Positions 1-9,986 of a stretch of DNA of 64,000 bases are shown piece after piece. This stretch comes from Sphingomonas piscis (GTDB lineage Bacteria; Pseudomonadota; Alphaproteobacteria; Sphingomonadales; Sphingomonadaceae): NCBI RefSeq assembly GCF_011300455.1, contig NZ_CP049869.1, positions 2,654,036 to 2,718,035 on the forward strand. The letters are read 5' to 3'. The number at the start of each line of letters is the position of its first letter. The stretch's first letter is position 1. Position numbers and translations under genes: made by a program. Under the pieces are notes generated by a model. The model did not search any database. It had not been told where the DNA came from and worked only from the letters and a program-made list of their open reading frames with translations.

Positions 1-92
1 TGGTCGGCGGTGCGAGCTTGCGGGCGATCGACTTCCTGCCGATCGTTGCGGCCGCGGCGGAGGCTGTTGAACGACAAGGAGCGATAGCCTAG
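1..92 (+). CDS. tpiA: triosephosphate isomerase, C-terminal end (partial)
   Basis: Only the last 29 codons lie in the window, in the frame starting at base 3 and ending with TAG at 90-92. The residues begin VGGASLRAIDFLPIV, which matches the end of triosephosphate isomerase: the GG phosphate-binding segment of strand and helix 8 followed by a short C-terminal helix. The enzyme interconverts dihydroxyacetone phosphate and glyceraldehyde 3-phosphate in glycolysis. The next gene is secG, and tpiA-secG is a common order in proteobacteria, which supports the call. The fragment is too short for certainty on its own. Confidence 0.7.
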   Translation, partial: VGGASLRAIDFLPIVAAAAEAVERQGAIA

Positions 93-124
93 ATGCGCCG
101 CACTGATTGCAACGAAAGCACTCC

Positions 125-505
125 ATGTTCACCTTCCTCCTGATTGTTCAAGTATTGATCGCGACGGCGCTCGTCGCCGTGATCCTGATGCAACGCTCGG
201 AAGGCGGCGGACTTGGTGTTGGCGGCAGTTCGTCGGGTTTCATGACGGCGCGGGGTGCTGCGGACTTCCTCACGCGCTCGACCGCGGTGCTTGGAACCGT
301 CTTCGTTGTCCTGTGCATTGCCATGGCCGCCTACGCCGGCGCGACACGCAAACCGCAATCGGTGGACACGTCGCTCGCCAACAGCGCGGGATCTGCCGGG
401 GCGCTGACCCGAACGGAGACCCAGGCTCCGGCGCAGCCCGCCGATGCGAACGAAGCAGGGCCGGTCGCGAACGGGGCGGCGCCGACCGTTCCGCTGCAGC
501 AATAA
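125..505 (+). CDS. secG: preprotein translocase subunit SecG
   Basis: SecG is the small non-essential subunit of the SecYEG inner-membrane channel that exports unfolded proteins. The 126-residue product has an N-terminal membrane helix (about residues 2-21), then the conserved loop VILMQRSEGGGLGVGG and a phenylalanine/serine stretch, a second membrane helix (about 55-74), and a low-complexity Ala/Pro/Gln tail of about 50 residues as in other alphaproteobacterial SecG. I chose the ATG at 125 (MFTFLLIVQ) over an upstream in-frame TTG at 107, because SecG proteins begin immediately with the first helix. It follows tpiA and precedes pyrG, an order seen in many alphaproteobacteria. No unusual features. 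Confidence 0.93.
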   Translation: MFTFLLIVQVLIATALVAVILMQRSEGGGLGVGGSSSGFMTARGAADFLTRSTAVLGTVFVVLCIAMAAYAGATRKPQSVDTSLANSAGSAGALTRTETQAPAQPADANEAGPVANGAAPTVPLQQ

Positions 506-532
506 GCGGCTCGCCTTAACTTTTTTCGATTC

Positions 533-552
533 GCCCGCTTGCCCAAGCGGGC
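533..552 (+). other. perfect 8-bp hairpin just upstream of pyrG
   Basis: The arms GCCCGCTT (533-540) and AAGCGGGC (545-552) are exact inverted repeats around a 4-base loop, ending 25 bases before the pyrG ATG. A T-run (521-526) lies before the hairpin rather than after it, so it does not look like an ordinary intrinsic terminator for secG on the + strand. It may be a weak terminator, an mRNA stability element or part of the pyrG leader; the sequence does not decide. Confidence 0.4.
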
Positions 553-565
553 TTCGGCACCCTAA

Positions 566-2212
<1,647 letters not shown>

Positions 2213-2222
2213 GAGTGGCGGA

Positions 2223-2528
2223 ATGGTCGTCGAATATATTCGCTATGCGCTGACGACCCACACTCCCGACGAGTTGATTGCTGCTTATGGGCTTGCTGCC
2301 AAGCATCTTGGCGCAGCGCCGGAGTGCGCCTCGTACGAGGTGGCTCAGTGCGAGGAAGTCCCCGCCTCGGTCACGGTCCGGATCACCTGGGAATCGACCG
2401 ATGCGCATCTGAACGGCTTTCGCAAAGGCCCGAACTTCCCACCGTTTCTAAGCGCGATCCGCCCGTTCATACCCGAGATTGCCGAGATGCGGCACTATGC
2501 GGTGAAGGATAGCTGGACCCGCGCCTAG
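2223..2528 (+). CDS. putative antibiotic biosynthesis monooxygenase (ABM) fold protein
   Basis: This is a 101-residue protein with the size and pattern of the dimeric ferredoxin-like ABM family: a first strand (VEYIRYAL), a helix (PDELIAAYGLAAKHL), central strands ending SVTVRITWES, and the H-L-x-F-x-x-G-P segment (residues about 61-68), followed by PFIPEIAEMRHY. Members range from quinol monooxygenases to stress proteins of unknown role, and the substrate cannot be read from sequence. It starts 10 bases after pyrG on the same strand and may be cotranscribed. Confidence in the fold is moderate and in any specific reaction low. Confidence 0.6.
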   Translation: MVVEYIRYALTTHTPDELIAAYGLAAKHLGAAPECASYEVAQCEEVPASVTVRITWESTDAHLNGFRKGPNFPPFLSAIRPFIPEIAEMRHYAVKDSWTRA

Positions 2529-2645
2529 GCGCCCGAACCAGCGGACAGCCGAACCTGTTGCGCCCTGAAGAGGGAGTGATGTCAAGCTCGCAAACATCGT
2601 CACCTTTCCGTTGCGGGTGGGAGGCAGCGACCTTACATCCGGCCC

Positions 2646-3611
2646 ATGACCAATATCGTTTCCACCCGCGTCGCGATTCTTGGCTCGGGCCCTGCCGGCC
2701 TTTCCGCCGCCATTTATGCCGCGCGCGCCGGTCTCGCCCCTGTGGTGATCCAGGGAATCCAGCCCGGTGGCCAGCTGACCACCACGACCGACGTCGAAAA
2801 CTACCCTGGTTTCCGTGACGTCATCCAGGGCCCCTGGCTGATGGAGGAAATGCAGGCCCAGGCCGAGCATGTCGGGACCAAGATGGTGTGGGACTATATC
2901 GTCGATGTCGACCTCTCCCGCAGGCCGTTTCGGCTGCAGGGCGACAGTGGCACTGTGTACAGTTGCGATACGCTCGTGATCGCCACGGGCGCTCAGGCCA
3001 AGTGGCTGGGCCTGCCGTCGGAGGAGATGATGAAGGGCAAGGGCGCATCCGCTTGCGCCACCTGCGACGGCTTCTTCTACCGCGGCAAGAAGGTTGCGGT
3101 GATCGGCGGCGGCAACACCGCCGTCGAAGAGGCACTCTACCTCACCAATCATAGCCACGACGTCACCCTGATTCACCGTCGCGACACGCTGCGTGCAGAG
3201 CGGATCCTCCAGGATCGGCTCTTCGCCCATCCGAACGTCAAGGTGATCTGGAACCACGAAGTCGCCGAGTTCGTCGGCGGCGGTCAGCCCGAAGCACTCG
3301 TCGGCCTTGACCTCCGCGACACCCGCACCGGCGCCATCACCCGCATCGACGTCGACGGCGCCTTCGTAGCCATCGGACACAAGCCGGCGACGGAGCTGTT
3401 CCAGGGTAAGATCAAGCTCGACGAGGACGGCTACATCGAGGTCGTCACCGGCACCACCCGCACCAATGTCGAAGGCGTGTTCGCCTGCGGTGACGTCATG
3501 GACAAGGTTTACCGCCAGGCAGTGACCGCCGCCGGCACAGGCTGCATGGCCGCGCTGGACGTGGAGCGTTTCCTCGCGGCGCAGGAATATGAGGCGCTCG
3601 CCGCCGAATAG
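2646..3611 (+). CDS. trxB: thioredoxin reductase (NADPH)
   Basis: TrxB is an FAD enzyme that transfers electrons from NADPH to thioredoxin in the cytoplasm. The 321-residue product shows the FAD-binding GSGPAGLSAAIYAARAGL near the N terminus, the redox CATC (Cys137 and Cys140) in an ACATCDGFFYR context, the NADPH-binding GGGNTAVEEAL, and a C-terminal FAD motif GVFACGDVMD. All key residues are present. It stops exactly one base before the end of the convergent panD gene, so the two stop codons touch with no intergenic sequence. The 117-base space upstream should hold its promoter; I could not pick one out. Confidence 0.97.
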   Translation: MTNIVSTRVAILGSGPAGLSAAIYAARAGLAPVVIQGIQPGGQLTTTTDVENYPGFRDVIQGPWLMEEMQAQAEHVGTKMVWDYIVDVDLSRRPFRLQGDSGTVYSCDTLVIATGAQAKWLGLPSEEMMKGKGASACATCDGFFYRGKKVAVIGGGNTAVEEALYLTNHSHDVTLIHRRDTLRAERILQDRLFAHPNVKVIWNHEVAEFVGGGQPEALVGLDLRDTRTGAITRIDVDGAFVAIGHKPATELFQGKIKLDEDGYIEVVTGTTRTNVEGVFACGDVMDKVYRQAVTAAGTGCMAALDVERFLAAQEYEALAAE

Positions 3612-4031
3612 TTAGGTGGCTGCTTCGGTCGCCCACTTCTGCCCGGGCTGGCCGGGAACCGGTTCGGCTGGGTCGTTGCCGAGCTTCACCACGCGATTGT
3701 CGCCGTCGACGTGAACCACCGTGGGCTTGCGGGTCCGGGCTTCGGCCTCGTCCATCACGGCATAGCTCATGATGATCACGAGGTCGCCCGCATGCACCAG
3801 ATGCGCCGCAGCGCCGTTGATGGTGATGGTGCGCGATCCCGCCGGTGCGGTGATCACGTAAGTCTCGATCCTGGCGCCGTTTGTGATGTCGACAATCGCC
3901 ACCTGTTCCCCTTCGAGCAGGTCCGCCGCTTCCATCAACTCCGCATCGATCGCCACCGACCCGACGTAATCGAGGTCCGCCTGAGTCACCGTTGCCCGGT
4001 GAATCTTCGACTTCATCATGATCCGCTGCAC
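3612..4031 (-). CDS. panD: aspartate 1-decarboxylase (pyruvoyl-dependent), proenzyme
   Basis: PanD converts L-aspartate to beta-alanine for pantothenate and coenzyme A synthesis. It is made as a proenzyme and self-cleaves between Gly24 and Ser25 to create the pyruvoyl group. The cleavage site YVGS is visible at residues 22-25 and the segment [14 protein letters not shown] precedes it. The product is 139 residues, a little longer than the roughly 126 of E. coli because of a C-terminal tail rich in Pro and Gly. The start [11 protein letters not shown] aligns with the usual start of the family. It is convergent with trxB with no gap. A panM-type activation factor is not expected in this lineage and none is seen nearby. 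Confidence 0.93.
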   Translation of the reverse strand: MQRIMMKSKIHRATVTQADLDYVGSVAIDAELMEAADLLEGEQVAIVDITNGARIETYVITAPAGSRTITINGAAAHLVHAGDLVIIMSYAVMDEAEARTRKPTVVHVDGDNRVVKLGNDPAEPVPGQPGQKWATEAAT

Positions 4032-4119
4032 GGCGGCGAAACTCCCAAGGGCACGCGTCAGGCGCGGCTACTAGCAGATTTGCATGGTGAGACCAGCATT
4101 CAAGTGCTGCAACGCAGCA

Positions 4120-4860
4120 TCAGGGATAGACGGCTTTAACGAAGTAAAGGCCGTCCGGCGGCGCGTTGAACCCCAGCGCCGCCCGATTCCGCGCTTCCAG
4201 AGCCTTGCGCATTTCGTCAGGTCGCCACTGCCCCCGGCCGACGAGCGAAAGACACCCAACCATCGACCGTACCTGATGATGAAGGAAGCTCCGAGCTGCC
4301 GCTTCGACCAGCACCTCGTCACCCTTATGCCGAACGTCGAGCCGATCGAGCGTCTTCACCGGACTGTCCGATTGGCAGTGCACCGACCGGAACGTCGTGA
4401 AGTCATGACGTCCCACCAGCATCGCCGCGCCCGCCGCCATTGCAGCGACGTCGAGGTCCACGCCGATGTGCCAAACTTTGCCGCGCTCCAGCGCCGGCGG
4501 CGCCCGGCGGTTCAGGATGCGATAGAGGTAACGCCGCCCGACGCACGAGAAGCGTGCATGCCAATCGTCCGCGGCCGGCTCGACCGTCAGGACCGACACA
4601 GGGGCGGGGCGCACCAGAGCATTCAGCCCCTCCCGGAGCCGGTGCGCCGTTATTTCCCTTACAACATCCACATGCACGCTCATTGCCAGCGCATGCACGC
4701 CCGCATCGGTGCGCCCCGCCGCGATCACCGGCGCCTGCTCGCCCGTCATCCGCTCAAGCGCATCTTCCAGCGCCTGCTGTACCGACGGTCCATGGTCCTG
4801 CCGCTGCCAGCCCATGAAGGGGCCGCCGTCATATTCCACCGTCAGCCGCCAGCGGGTCAC
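4120..4860 (-). CDS. truA: tRNA pseudouridine(38-40) synthase TruA
   Basis: TruA isomerises uridines 38-40 in the anticodon stem-loop of many tRNAs. The 246-residue protein has the usual length, the opening strand RLTVEYDG, the catalytic aspartate Asp52 in [11 protein letters not shown], a basic RNA-binding RRYLYRI segment and the C-terminal [11 protein letters not shown] motif typical of the family. Its ATG overlaps the end of fmt by 4 bases, so fmt-truA form a translationally coupled pair transcribed leftward. If fmt is truly broken, truA would still be reachable on the same message. Confidence 0.96.
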   Translation of the reverse strand: MTRWRLTVEYDGGPFMGWQRQDHGPSVQQALEDALERMTGEQAPVIAAGRTDAGVHALAMSVHVDVVREITAHRLREGLNALVRPAPVSVLTVEPAADDWHARFSCVGRRYLYRILNRRAPPALERGKVWHIGVDLDVAAMAAGAAMLVGRHDFTTFRSVHCQSDSPVKTLDRLDVRHKGDEVLVEAAARSFLHHQVRSMVGCLSLVGRGQWRPDEMRKALEARNRAALGFNAPPDGLYFVKAVYP

Positions 4861-5755
4861 GGAAGGATCATGCCCTTGGGGATGGCAAAACCACGGAGAA
4901 GCTCGACTGGGGTCATCGCGCCACGACCAGCCCGCTGCACCTTAGTGGGTGTGATCGCGCCGGAGACGCAGGCTATCGTAAGTTGATCGTCGACAACCTC
5001 CCCTGCAGCGCCGCTTCCCTCCGCAGAGCGCGCCTCCAACAGCTTGACCCGCTCGCCATTCGCCTCGAACCAGGCACCCGGCGTGGGCGCAAACGCCCGA
5101 ACCTGTCGCAAAATCTGCTCCGCCGGCTGCGTCCAGTCGATGCGCGTCTCGGCTTTGTCGATCTTCGCGGCATAGGTGACACCCTCGTCCGGCTGCGGCT
5201 CGGGCGGGGTAGGGTGGTCCAGCCAATCTAACAGCGCCGTCGCGCCGAGTTCCGCCATCTCTTCCGTCACTTGCCCGGCGTTCTTGCCGTCCAGAACCAG
5301 CTCCCGCTTGAGCAGCATGGGCCCCGTATCGAGCCCCTCATCCATCCGCATGATGGTTATCCCGCTGATCGCATCACCGGCCAGGATCGCGCGGTGGATG
5401 GGGGCTGCCCCCCGCCAGCGCGGCAGCAGAGAGGCATGGACGTTGATGCATCCGCTCCTTGGCGCCTCCAGGATCAGTTTCGGCAGGATCAATCCGTAAG
5501 CGGCCACCACTGCGAGGTCCGCATCCATTAGGGCAAAGCGCGACTGTTCCTCCGCGTTGCGCAGGCTCTTGGGGTTCTCACCTCGAGGCCCAGCTCTTCG
5601 GCCCGCGCATGCACCGCCGTTTTCCGGTCGGCCTTACCCCGTCCGGCGGGGCGCGGCGGCTGACAATACACCGCCGGGACCTCGTGCCCAGCCTCGACCA
5701 GCGCGTTCAGAGTCGGCACCGCAAAGTCCGGCGATCCCATGAAAATGATCCGCAT
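4857..5755 (-). pseudogene. fmt: methionyl-tRNA formyltransferase, broken by a one-base frameshift
   Basis: Fmt formylates initiator Met-tRNA using 10-formyl-THF. The coding region is split. Bases 5755 down to about 5575 encode the N terminus ([16 protein letters not shown], then [10 protein letters not shown] and LGLEVRTP), and bases from about 5570 down to 4857 encode the rest in another frame, including the formyltransferase signature HASLLPRWRGAAPIHRAI and the C-terminal RNA-binding domain. At the junction the + strand has GGGG at 5571-5574 (CCCC in the gene). Adding one C restores [23 protein letters not shown], exactly what the family has there. As written, translation ends at a TAA at 5528-5530. 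A homopolymer error in the assembly is more likely than a real null, since fmt is nearly essential and both halves look well conserved. truA follows with a 4-base overlap. Confidence 0.9.
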
Positions 5756-5801
5756 GGCGCCGGCTATGGCGAAGATGGGGGAAATTTCCTACCTCATCGC
5801 T

Positions 5802-6398
5802 ATGGCATCCCGCGAAATCGAAGCGCTTGCGAACGCATTGGCCAGACTCCCGGGACTAGGCCCGCGCTCGGCGCGCCGTGCCGTCCTGCATCTAATGAAG
5901 AAGCGCGAGAATGCCCTGCAGCCCTTGCTAGCGGCGCTCCAGACCGTTTCGGAGAAGCTCTCCACCTGCTCAACCTGCGGCAATGTCGACACGTCCGACC
6001 CCTGCAGCATCTGCGCCGACCCGCGCCGTGACGAGACCATGCTTTGCGTGGTCGAGGAAGTGTCCGACCTCTGGGCGCTTGATCGCTCCCGCCTTTTTCC
6101 CGGTCGCTACCATGTGCTTGGCGGCCGCCTCTCCGCGCTGGAGGGTGTGCGGCCCGAAGACCTCACCATCGATCGCCTCGTCGCCCGTGTGTCGAACGGC
6201 GGCACCGACGAGGTCGTTCTCGCCATGAATGCGACCCTGGAAGGCCAGACCACCGCCCATTACGTCGCGGAGCGGCTCGAGAAATTTCCCGTTCGACTCA
6301 GCCAGTTGGCGCATGGACTTCCCGTCGGCGGTGAACTCGACTATCTGGACGAAGGTACGCTGGCGCAGGCCCTGCGCGCACGCCGCCCGGTTGCTTGA
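5802..6398 (+). CDS. recR: recombination mediator protein RecR
   Basis: RecR acts with RecO (and RecF) to load RecA on gapped DNA during recombinational repair. The 198-residue product has the helix-hairpin-helix [19 protein letters not shown] near the N terminus, a four-cysteine zinc site [16 protein letters not shown] (about residues 52-67), and a Toprim domain with [13 protein letters not shown] and a [13 protein letters not shown] segment. I chose the ATG at 5802 (MASREIEAL) because it matches the start of sphingomonad RecR; an upstream in-frame ATG at 5739 would overlap the divergent fmt start. def follows 31 bases downstream and is probably cotranscribed. The usual recR partner, a YbaB nucleoid protein, is not adjacent. 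Confidence 0.95.
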   Translation: MASREIEALANALARLPGLGPRSARRAVLHLMKKRENALQPLLAALQTVSEKLSTCSTCGNVDTSDPCSICADPRRDETMLCVVEEVSDLWALDRSRLFPGRYHVLGGRLSALEGVRPEDLTIDRLVARVSNGGTDEVVLAMNATLEGQTTAHYVAERLEKFPVRLSQLAHGLPVGGELDYLDEGTLAQALRARRPVA

Positions 6399-6429
6399 AC
6401 CAAACCGTTCAAAAGCCTAAATAAAGCGC

Positions 6430-6969
6430 ATGGCCATTCTCCCCATCGTCGAAGTCCCCGATCCGCGCCTGCGGCAGATCTCCAAGCCTGTGGAGCAGGT
6501 GGACGAGGAGATTCGCACTCTCGTGCGCGATATGTTCGAGACGATGTACGACGCACCGGGCATTGGCATCGCCGCCATCCAGGTCGGCGTTCCCAAACGC
6601 ATCCTGGTGATCGATCTTCAGGAGCCGGAGGAAGAGGGCGGTGAACCGGTCAAGGCACCGCGAATCTTCATCAACCCGGAAATCCTGACCGCGTCGGAGC
6701 AGGAGGTCCCCTACAACGAGGGGTGCCTCTCCATCCCAGAGCAATATGCCGAGGTCGACCGCCCGGATCGCATTCGCGCGCGCTGGCTCGACGAGCATGG
6801 CAATGCCCACGAGGAAGAGATTGACGGCCTGCTAGCCGTCTGCCTGCAGCACGAGATGGACCATCTCAACGGCATCCTCTTCATCGACCACCTCTCCCGC
6901 TTGAAGCGCGAGATGGTGCTCAAGAAGCTTGCCAAGCAGCGGAAAGAACAAGGGAAAAAGGCGGCATAG
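6430..6969 (+). CDS. def: peptide deformylase
   Basis: Def removes the formyl group from the N-terminal methionine of new proteins, the counterpart of Fmt. The 179-residue product carries the three metal-site motifs: GIGIAAIQVG (motif 1, with the catalytic Gln), EGCLSIP (motif 2, metal-ligand Cys) and QHEMDHLNGIL (motif 3, two metal His and the catalytic Glu). An acidic insertion, EPEEEGGEPVKAP, sits between motifs 1 and 2, as in other alphaproteobacteria. The C terminus is Lys-rich (KKLAKQRKEQGKKAA). An intact def beside a frame-broken fmt argues that the fmt break is an artefact, because the two activities are normally kept together. Confidence 0.97.
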   Translation: MAILPIVEVPDPRLRQISKPVEQVDEEIRTLVRDMFETMYDAPGIGIAAIQVGVPKRILVIDLQEPEEEGGEPVKAPRIFINPEILTASEQEVPYNEGCLSIPEQYAEVDRPDRIRARWLDEHGNAHEEEIDGLLAVCLQHEMDHLNGILFIDHLSRLKREMVLKKLAKQRKEQGKKAA

Positions 6970-6985
6970 ACCGCCTTCGTCCGGC

Positions 6986-7384
6986 TTAGACGGGCTCCAC
7001 CACGGACAGCGCCGCATGCCGGCAGTCCGCCGCACACTCGCGGCACATCTGCGCGCACAGCTTGCAATGCTCATGGTCATGGCGCTCGCACTCGGCGGCG
7101 CACTCATCGCAGGCACGGGCGCATAGCTCCAGCAGCTCGCGAAGGATTTGCGGGTTTGATCCCGTCCGCCGAAGCCCCAGCCGCGCCGTCGCCTCACAGA
7201 CATCCGATACGTCCAGGCACAGCCGAATGCACTGGGTCATGTCCATATTCTCGGCCGAACATGCATCCGCGCAGCTCAGCGCCATCTTCGAACAATACAT
7301 GGCATGGTGCACGGCGTCGCCGAGCGGCTGATTGACGTGGCCGTCGACTAGCGGATGCAACCCGATCATCTTTCGTACGGACAT
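6986..7384 (-). CDS. four-helix-bundle copper-binding protein (Csp/DUF326 type)
   Basis: The 132-residue protein has 15 cysteines, nearly all spaced three or four residues apart along predicted helices, for example CADACSAENMDMTQC, CARACDECAAEC and CKLCAQMCRECAADC, plus His residues in RHDHEHC. This pattern is that of the copper storage (Csp) / DUF326 family, in which thiolates line the core of a four-helix bundle and bind many Cu(I) ions. There is no signal peptide, so it should be cytosolic (Csp3-like). It lies alone, convergent with def, with no copper exporter or regulator next to it. The assignment to family is good; copper storage in this organism is inference. Confidence 0.82.
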   Translation of the reverse strand: MSVRKMIGLHPLVDGHVNQPLGDAVHHAMYCSKMALSCADACSAENMDMTQCIRLCLDVSDVCEATARLGLRRTGSNPQILRELLELCARACDECAAECERHDHEHCKLCAQMCRECAADCRHAALSVVEPV

Positions 7385-7541
7385 GCGGTTCCTCTCTCGT
7401 TGTTGCGAACGTAGCGAAGCAGCTTGCTTCGAGTTCCTTTATGGTTTGCTTCGTCGCATGCACTGCTTCCGATAACAATTCCGCGCTTGAGAGGCGATGC
7501 AGTCGGGCCTACAGTTCCCATTCTGTTCCGGGAGGCGAATG

Positions 7542-8915
7542 ATGGACGCGGTGGGGATGTTGGTCGCGCTTGTGGCGCTTGGACTCGGCGCCCTGATCGG
7601 TTTCCTCATTGCCAGTCGTCAGGCCGCGGCCGCCAAGCAAGTCACCGAAAGCCTTCGCTTGCAGCTCGACGGAGTGGGCCGGGAGCGGGAGAGCGCGTTT
7701 CAGGAACTCGGCGCCCTGCGGAATGCCCACAGCGAGGCACAGGCGAAGCTAGCCGCACTGCAGGCGGCTCAGCAGGAGCGCGAACGCGGCTTTGAGCAGC
7801 AGATTGCCTCGCTCGAAAAGGCCAAGGAAACCCTCGTCGTCCAATTTCGGGAGATTGGCGACAAGCTCCTCGAAAAGGCTCAGAGCGACTTTCTTGCCAA
7901 AGCCGATGACCGCCTCGCCAAGGCGGACAAGGAACAGACCGCAAAGCTCCAACAACTGCTGCAACCGGTCGAATCTACCCTCAAGCGCTACGAGGAAGGA
8001 CTGCAGCGGGTCGAGAAAGATCGGATCGACAGCTATGCGGGCCTGCGGGAGCAAGTCGAACTGGTGCGCGCAGGGCAGGGGCAAGTGCGCGACGAGGCGC
8101 GCCGCCTGGTCACCGCGCTGACGTCATCGCCCAAGCAGCGGGGCCGCTGGGGCGAGCGGAGCCTTCAGAACGTGCTGGTCCAGGCTGGGCTGGTCGAAGG
8201 CATCGACTTCAACATGGAGGTGTCGACCGACGGCGAAGAGGGACGCCTGCGCCCCGACGCGATCGTCAACCTGCCGCAGGGCCGCAAGCTGGTGATCGAC
8301 GCTAAATGCTCATTGAATGCTTATCTCGACGCCTGCGACGAGGTGGACGACGACAGGCGCACGGCCTGCTTCAAGGCGCACCTCGCCTCCGTCCTCCGCC
8401 ACGCCCAGCAGCTCGGGAGCAAAAACTACTGGGCGCAGTTCGGTGACGCCGCCGATTTCGTCATCATGTACATCCCCGGCGAACACTTTTTATCCGCCGC
8501 GCTTGAGCAGGACGAGCAGCTTTGGGAAAAAGCGTTCAAAGACAAGGTGCTGCTGGCTACTCCTACGAACCTGGTCGCAATTGCCCGCACGGTGGCCAGC
8601 GTCTGGCGGCAGGAGCGGCTCGCGGAGGCTGCCGAGGAAATCGCAAGCATAGGCAAGGAGCTCCACTCCCGAATCGCGACCATGGCGGACCACATCGCGC
8701 GCATGGGAAAAAATCTCGCGACAGCAAACACGGCCTACAACCAAATGGTCGGAAGCTTTGAAAGTCAGGTTCTCACGCAGGCTCGCCGATTCGAAGGATT
8801 GGGTGCGGGGAGCGCCAAGGAAGCAGTCTCACCGCCCATGATGGAGGCTGCGCCTCGTCCTCTCACGAAGCTCGTAGGGCCATCCGGGAACTCGCCTGCG
8901 GCGAACGAAGAGTGA
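7542..8915 (+). CDS. rmuC: DNA recombination protein RmuC
   Basis: RmuC is a membrane-anchored protein with a PD-(D/E)XK nuclease-like core that limits recombination at inverted repeats; its exact reaction is not established. The 457-residue product has one N-terminal membrane helix (about residues 6-24), a long Glu/Gln/Lys/Ala-rich coiled coil (about 30-190), and the conserved core with RGRWGERSLQNVL, RPDAIVNLPQGRKLVIDAKCSLNAY and FVIMYIPGEHFLSAA. Two ATGs occur in tandem at 7539 and 7542; the second sits 6 bases from a GGAGG ribosome site and was chosen. It stands alone between convergent or unrelated genes. Confidence 0.93.
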   Translation: MDAVGMLVALVALGLGALIGFLIASRQAAAAKQVTESLRLQLDGVGRERESAFQELGALRNAHSEAQAKLAALQAAQQERERGFEQQIASLEKAKETLVVQFREIGDKLLEKAQSDFLAKADDRLAKADKEQTAKLQQLLQPVESTLKRYEEGLQRVEKDRIDSYAGLREQVELVRAGQGQVRDEARRLVTALTSSPKQRGRWGERSLQNVLVQAGLVEGIDFNMEVSTDGEEGRLRPDAIVNLPQGRKLVIDAKCSLNAYLDACDEVDDDRRTACFKAHLASVLRHAQQLGSKNYWAQFGDAADFVIMYIPGEHFLSAALEQDEQLWEKAFKDKVLLATPTNLVAIARTVASVWRQERLAEAAEEIASIGKELHSRIATMADHIARMGKNLATANTAYNQMVGSFESQVLTQARRFEGLGAGSAKEAVSPPMMEAAPRPLTKLVGPSGNSPAANEE

Positions 8916-9004
8916 ACAATCTTACTTGCATTTCTTCCGCCTCAGCGTAGCATCGGGAGGTCGGCATAACGCTTGTAATTTGCTCTCGAAGAAGAGCCCC
9001 TCAG

Positions 9005-9223
9005 ATGGGCCGGGTGACAGAGCACACACAGCTTCTTGTCGGCATAACGAAGGAGGAAGTCGTGGGCTATGCCTTGATGTCCTCTGAGCCGACGCCTCTC
9101 AGTAAGTGGGCGGTCGCTATCCTCGATGAGAAGGGGATGATTAAGCGCCGTTTGCCCTGTGAGTGCGAGACTGAGTCTGAGGCTCGCAAGTACGCCGAGA
9201 CGTACGAGCGCCTCTTCGGATAG
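9005..9223 (+). CDS. small protein of unknown function
   Basis: This is a 72-residue reading frame, MGRVTEHTQLLVGITKEEVV to AETYERLFG, that I do not recognise. It has no signal peptide or membrane segment and ends in a charged helix (ESEARKYAETYERLF). Evidence that it is real: it is the only plausible frame in a stretch between rmuC and a convergent lipoprotein gene, and a good intrinsic terminator starts 9 bases after its stop codon. About 53 of its 72 codons end in G or C. It could be lineage-specific. No function is offered. Confidence 0.5.
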   Translation: MGRVTEHTQLLVGITKEEVVGYALMSSEPTPLSKWAVAILDEKGMIKRRLPCECETESEARKYAETYERLFG

Positions 9224-9231
9224 CAGAGGGG

Positions 9232-9264
9232 GGTCGGGGCTCTCGGGTCCCGGCCTTTCTCATT
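9232..9264 (+). terminator. intrinsic terminator after the small orphan gene
   Basis: The arms GGTCGGGGC (9232-9240) and GTCCCGGCC (9247-9255) pair over nine positions, with wobbles, around a 6-base loop, and are followed by TTTCTCATTTTG. The position, directly after the stop of the small gene at 9005-9223 and before the convergent lipoprotein gene, is what a rho-independent terminator should have. Confidence 0.6.
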
Positions 9265-9272
9265 TTGCAACT

Positions 9273-9959
9273 TTAGTAGCCCCGCCTTAGCTCGATCCGA
9301 CCGTTGGGATTGCTCAGCGTCAGGCGGTCGCCACCCTGCCAGTCGGCGATGACCGGCTGCGACAAGATGCCGAGTCCCTGGTTTTCGAAGCTCATTGCCG
9401 GTTCGGCGCAGGCCATCCGAGTCGCCGCAAGGTTGCTGACGCTGACGGTGGCCCCGCGCTGGAGATAGCGGCCGCCGGCCGAGTTGCAGCCGAACTTCAC
9501 GCCGATCCGGTCGTCGGCATCGAAGCGCACGTAATATTCGCCGGCGGGCGGTGTCGACCGTCCATTGACCGCCGCCACTCGCCAACTGCTGCCGGCAAGG
9601 CTGGCCGACGCAATCGGATCGCCGCCGCAGCCGTTGAATTGGCGACCGTCGACACTGACCTGGACCTTGTCCGGATAGGTGCGGTCGCTCATGCCGTCGC
9701 TGCACTGCGCATGGATGATGTTCACGCCGATCCTAGGGGTCTGGTAGATCTCGCCCGCAACACCGTGGATGACGCGGGGTAGGGGTTGGCGGACCTGCGC
9801 ACCATCGGCGGGAATGAAGGCGATCTCCCGGTCGTCGATCACTAGCGACCAGAAGGGCTCCGTTCCGACGGCGCGGTACGGAGCCGGCGGCGGCGGCGGT
9901 GCCGGAAGGCAGGCGGTGAGCGCGGCGGCAAGCGCGGCGGGAACGATGATACGCAGCAT
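9273..9959 (-). CDS. META-domain (DUF306-like) lipoprotein
   Basis: The 228-residue product starts with a lipoprotein signal (MLRIIVPAALAAALTAC) whose lipobox cysteine is residue 17, followed by a Pro-rich linker. Next comes a COG3650-like domain with GTEPFWSLVIDDREIAF, then a META/DUF306-type domain with SLAGSSWRVAAVNGRSTPP and a GCNSAGGRY strand. Such proteins are membrane-anchored in the periplasm and often linked to heat or stress resistance (HslJ-like), but no reaction is known. It is convergent with the small orphan gene. A 26-base gap separates it from the downstream end of the RNA methyltransferase gene on the same strand. Confidence 0.8.
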   Translation of the reverse strand: MLRIIVPAALAAALTACLPAPPPPPAPYRAVGTEPFWSLVIDDREIAFIPADGAQVRQPLPRVIHGVAGEIYQTPRIGVNIIHAQCSDGMSDRTYPDKVQVSVDGRQFNGCGGDPIASASLAGSSWRVAAVNGRSTPPAGEYYVRFDADDRIGVKFGCNSAGGRYLQRGATVSVSNLAATRMACAEPAMSFENQGLGILSQPVIADWQGGDRLTLSNPNGRIELRRGY

Positions 9960-9986
9960 AAGGGCAACCTCCTGGTCGTCCTTATC

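Noticed and set aside
5528..5755. Programmed ribosomal frameshift in fmt (and lon)
   Set aside because: No slippery heptamer with a downstream structure is evident, neither gene is known to use one, and the same one-C deletion explains both.
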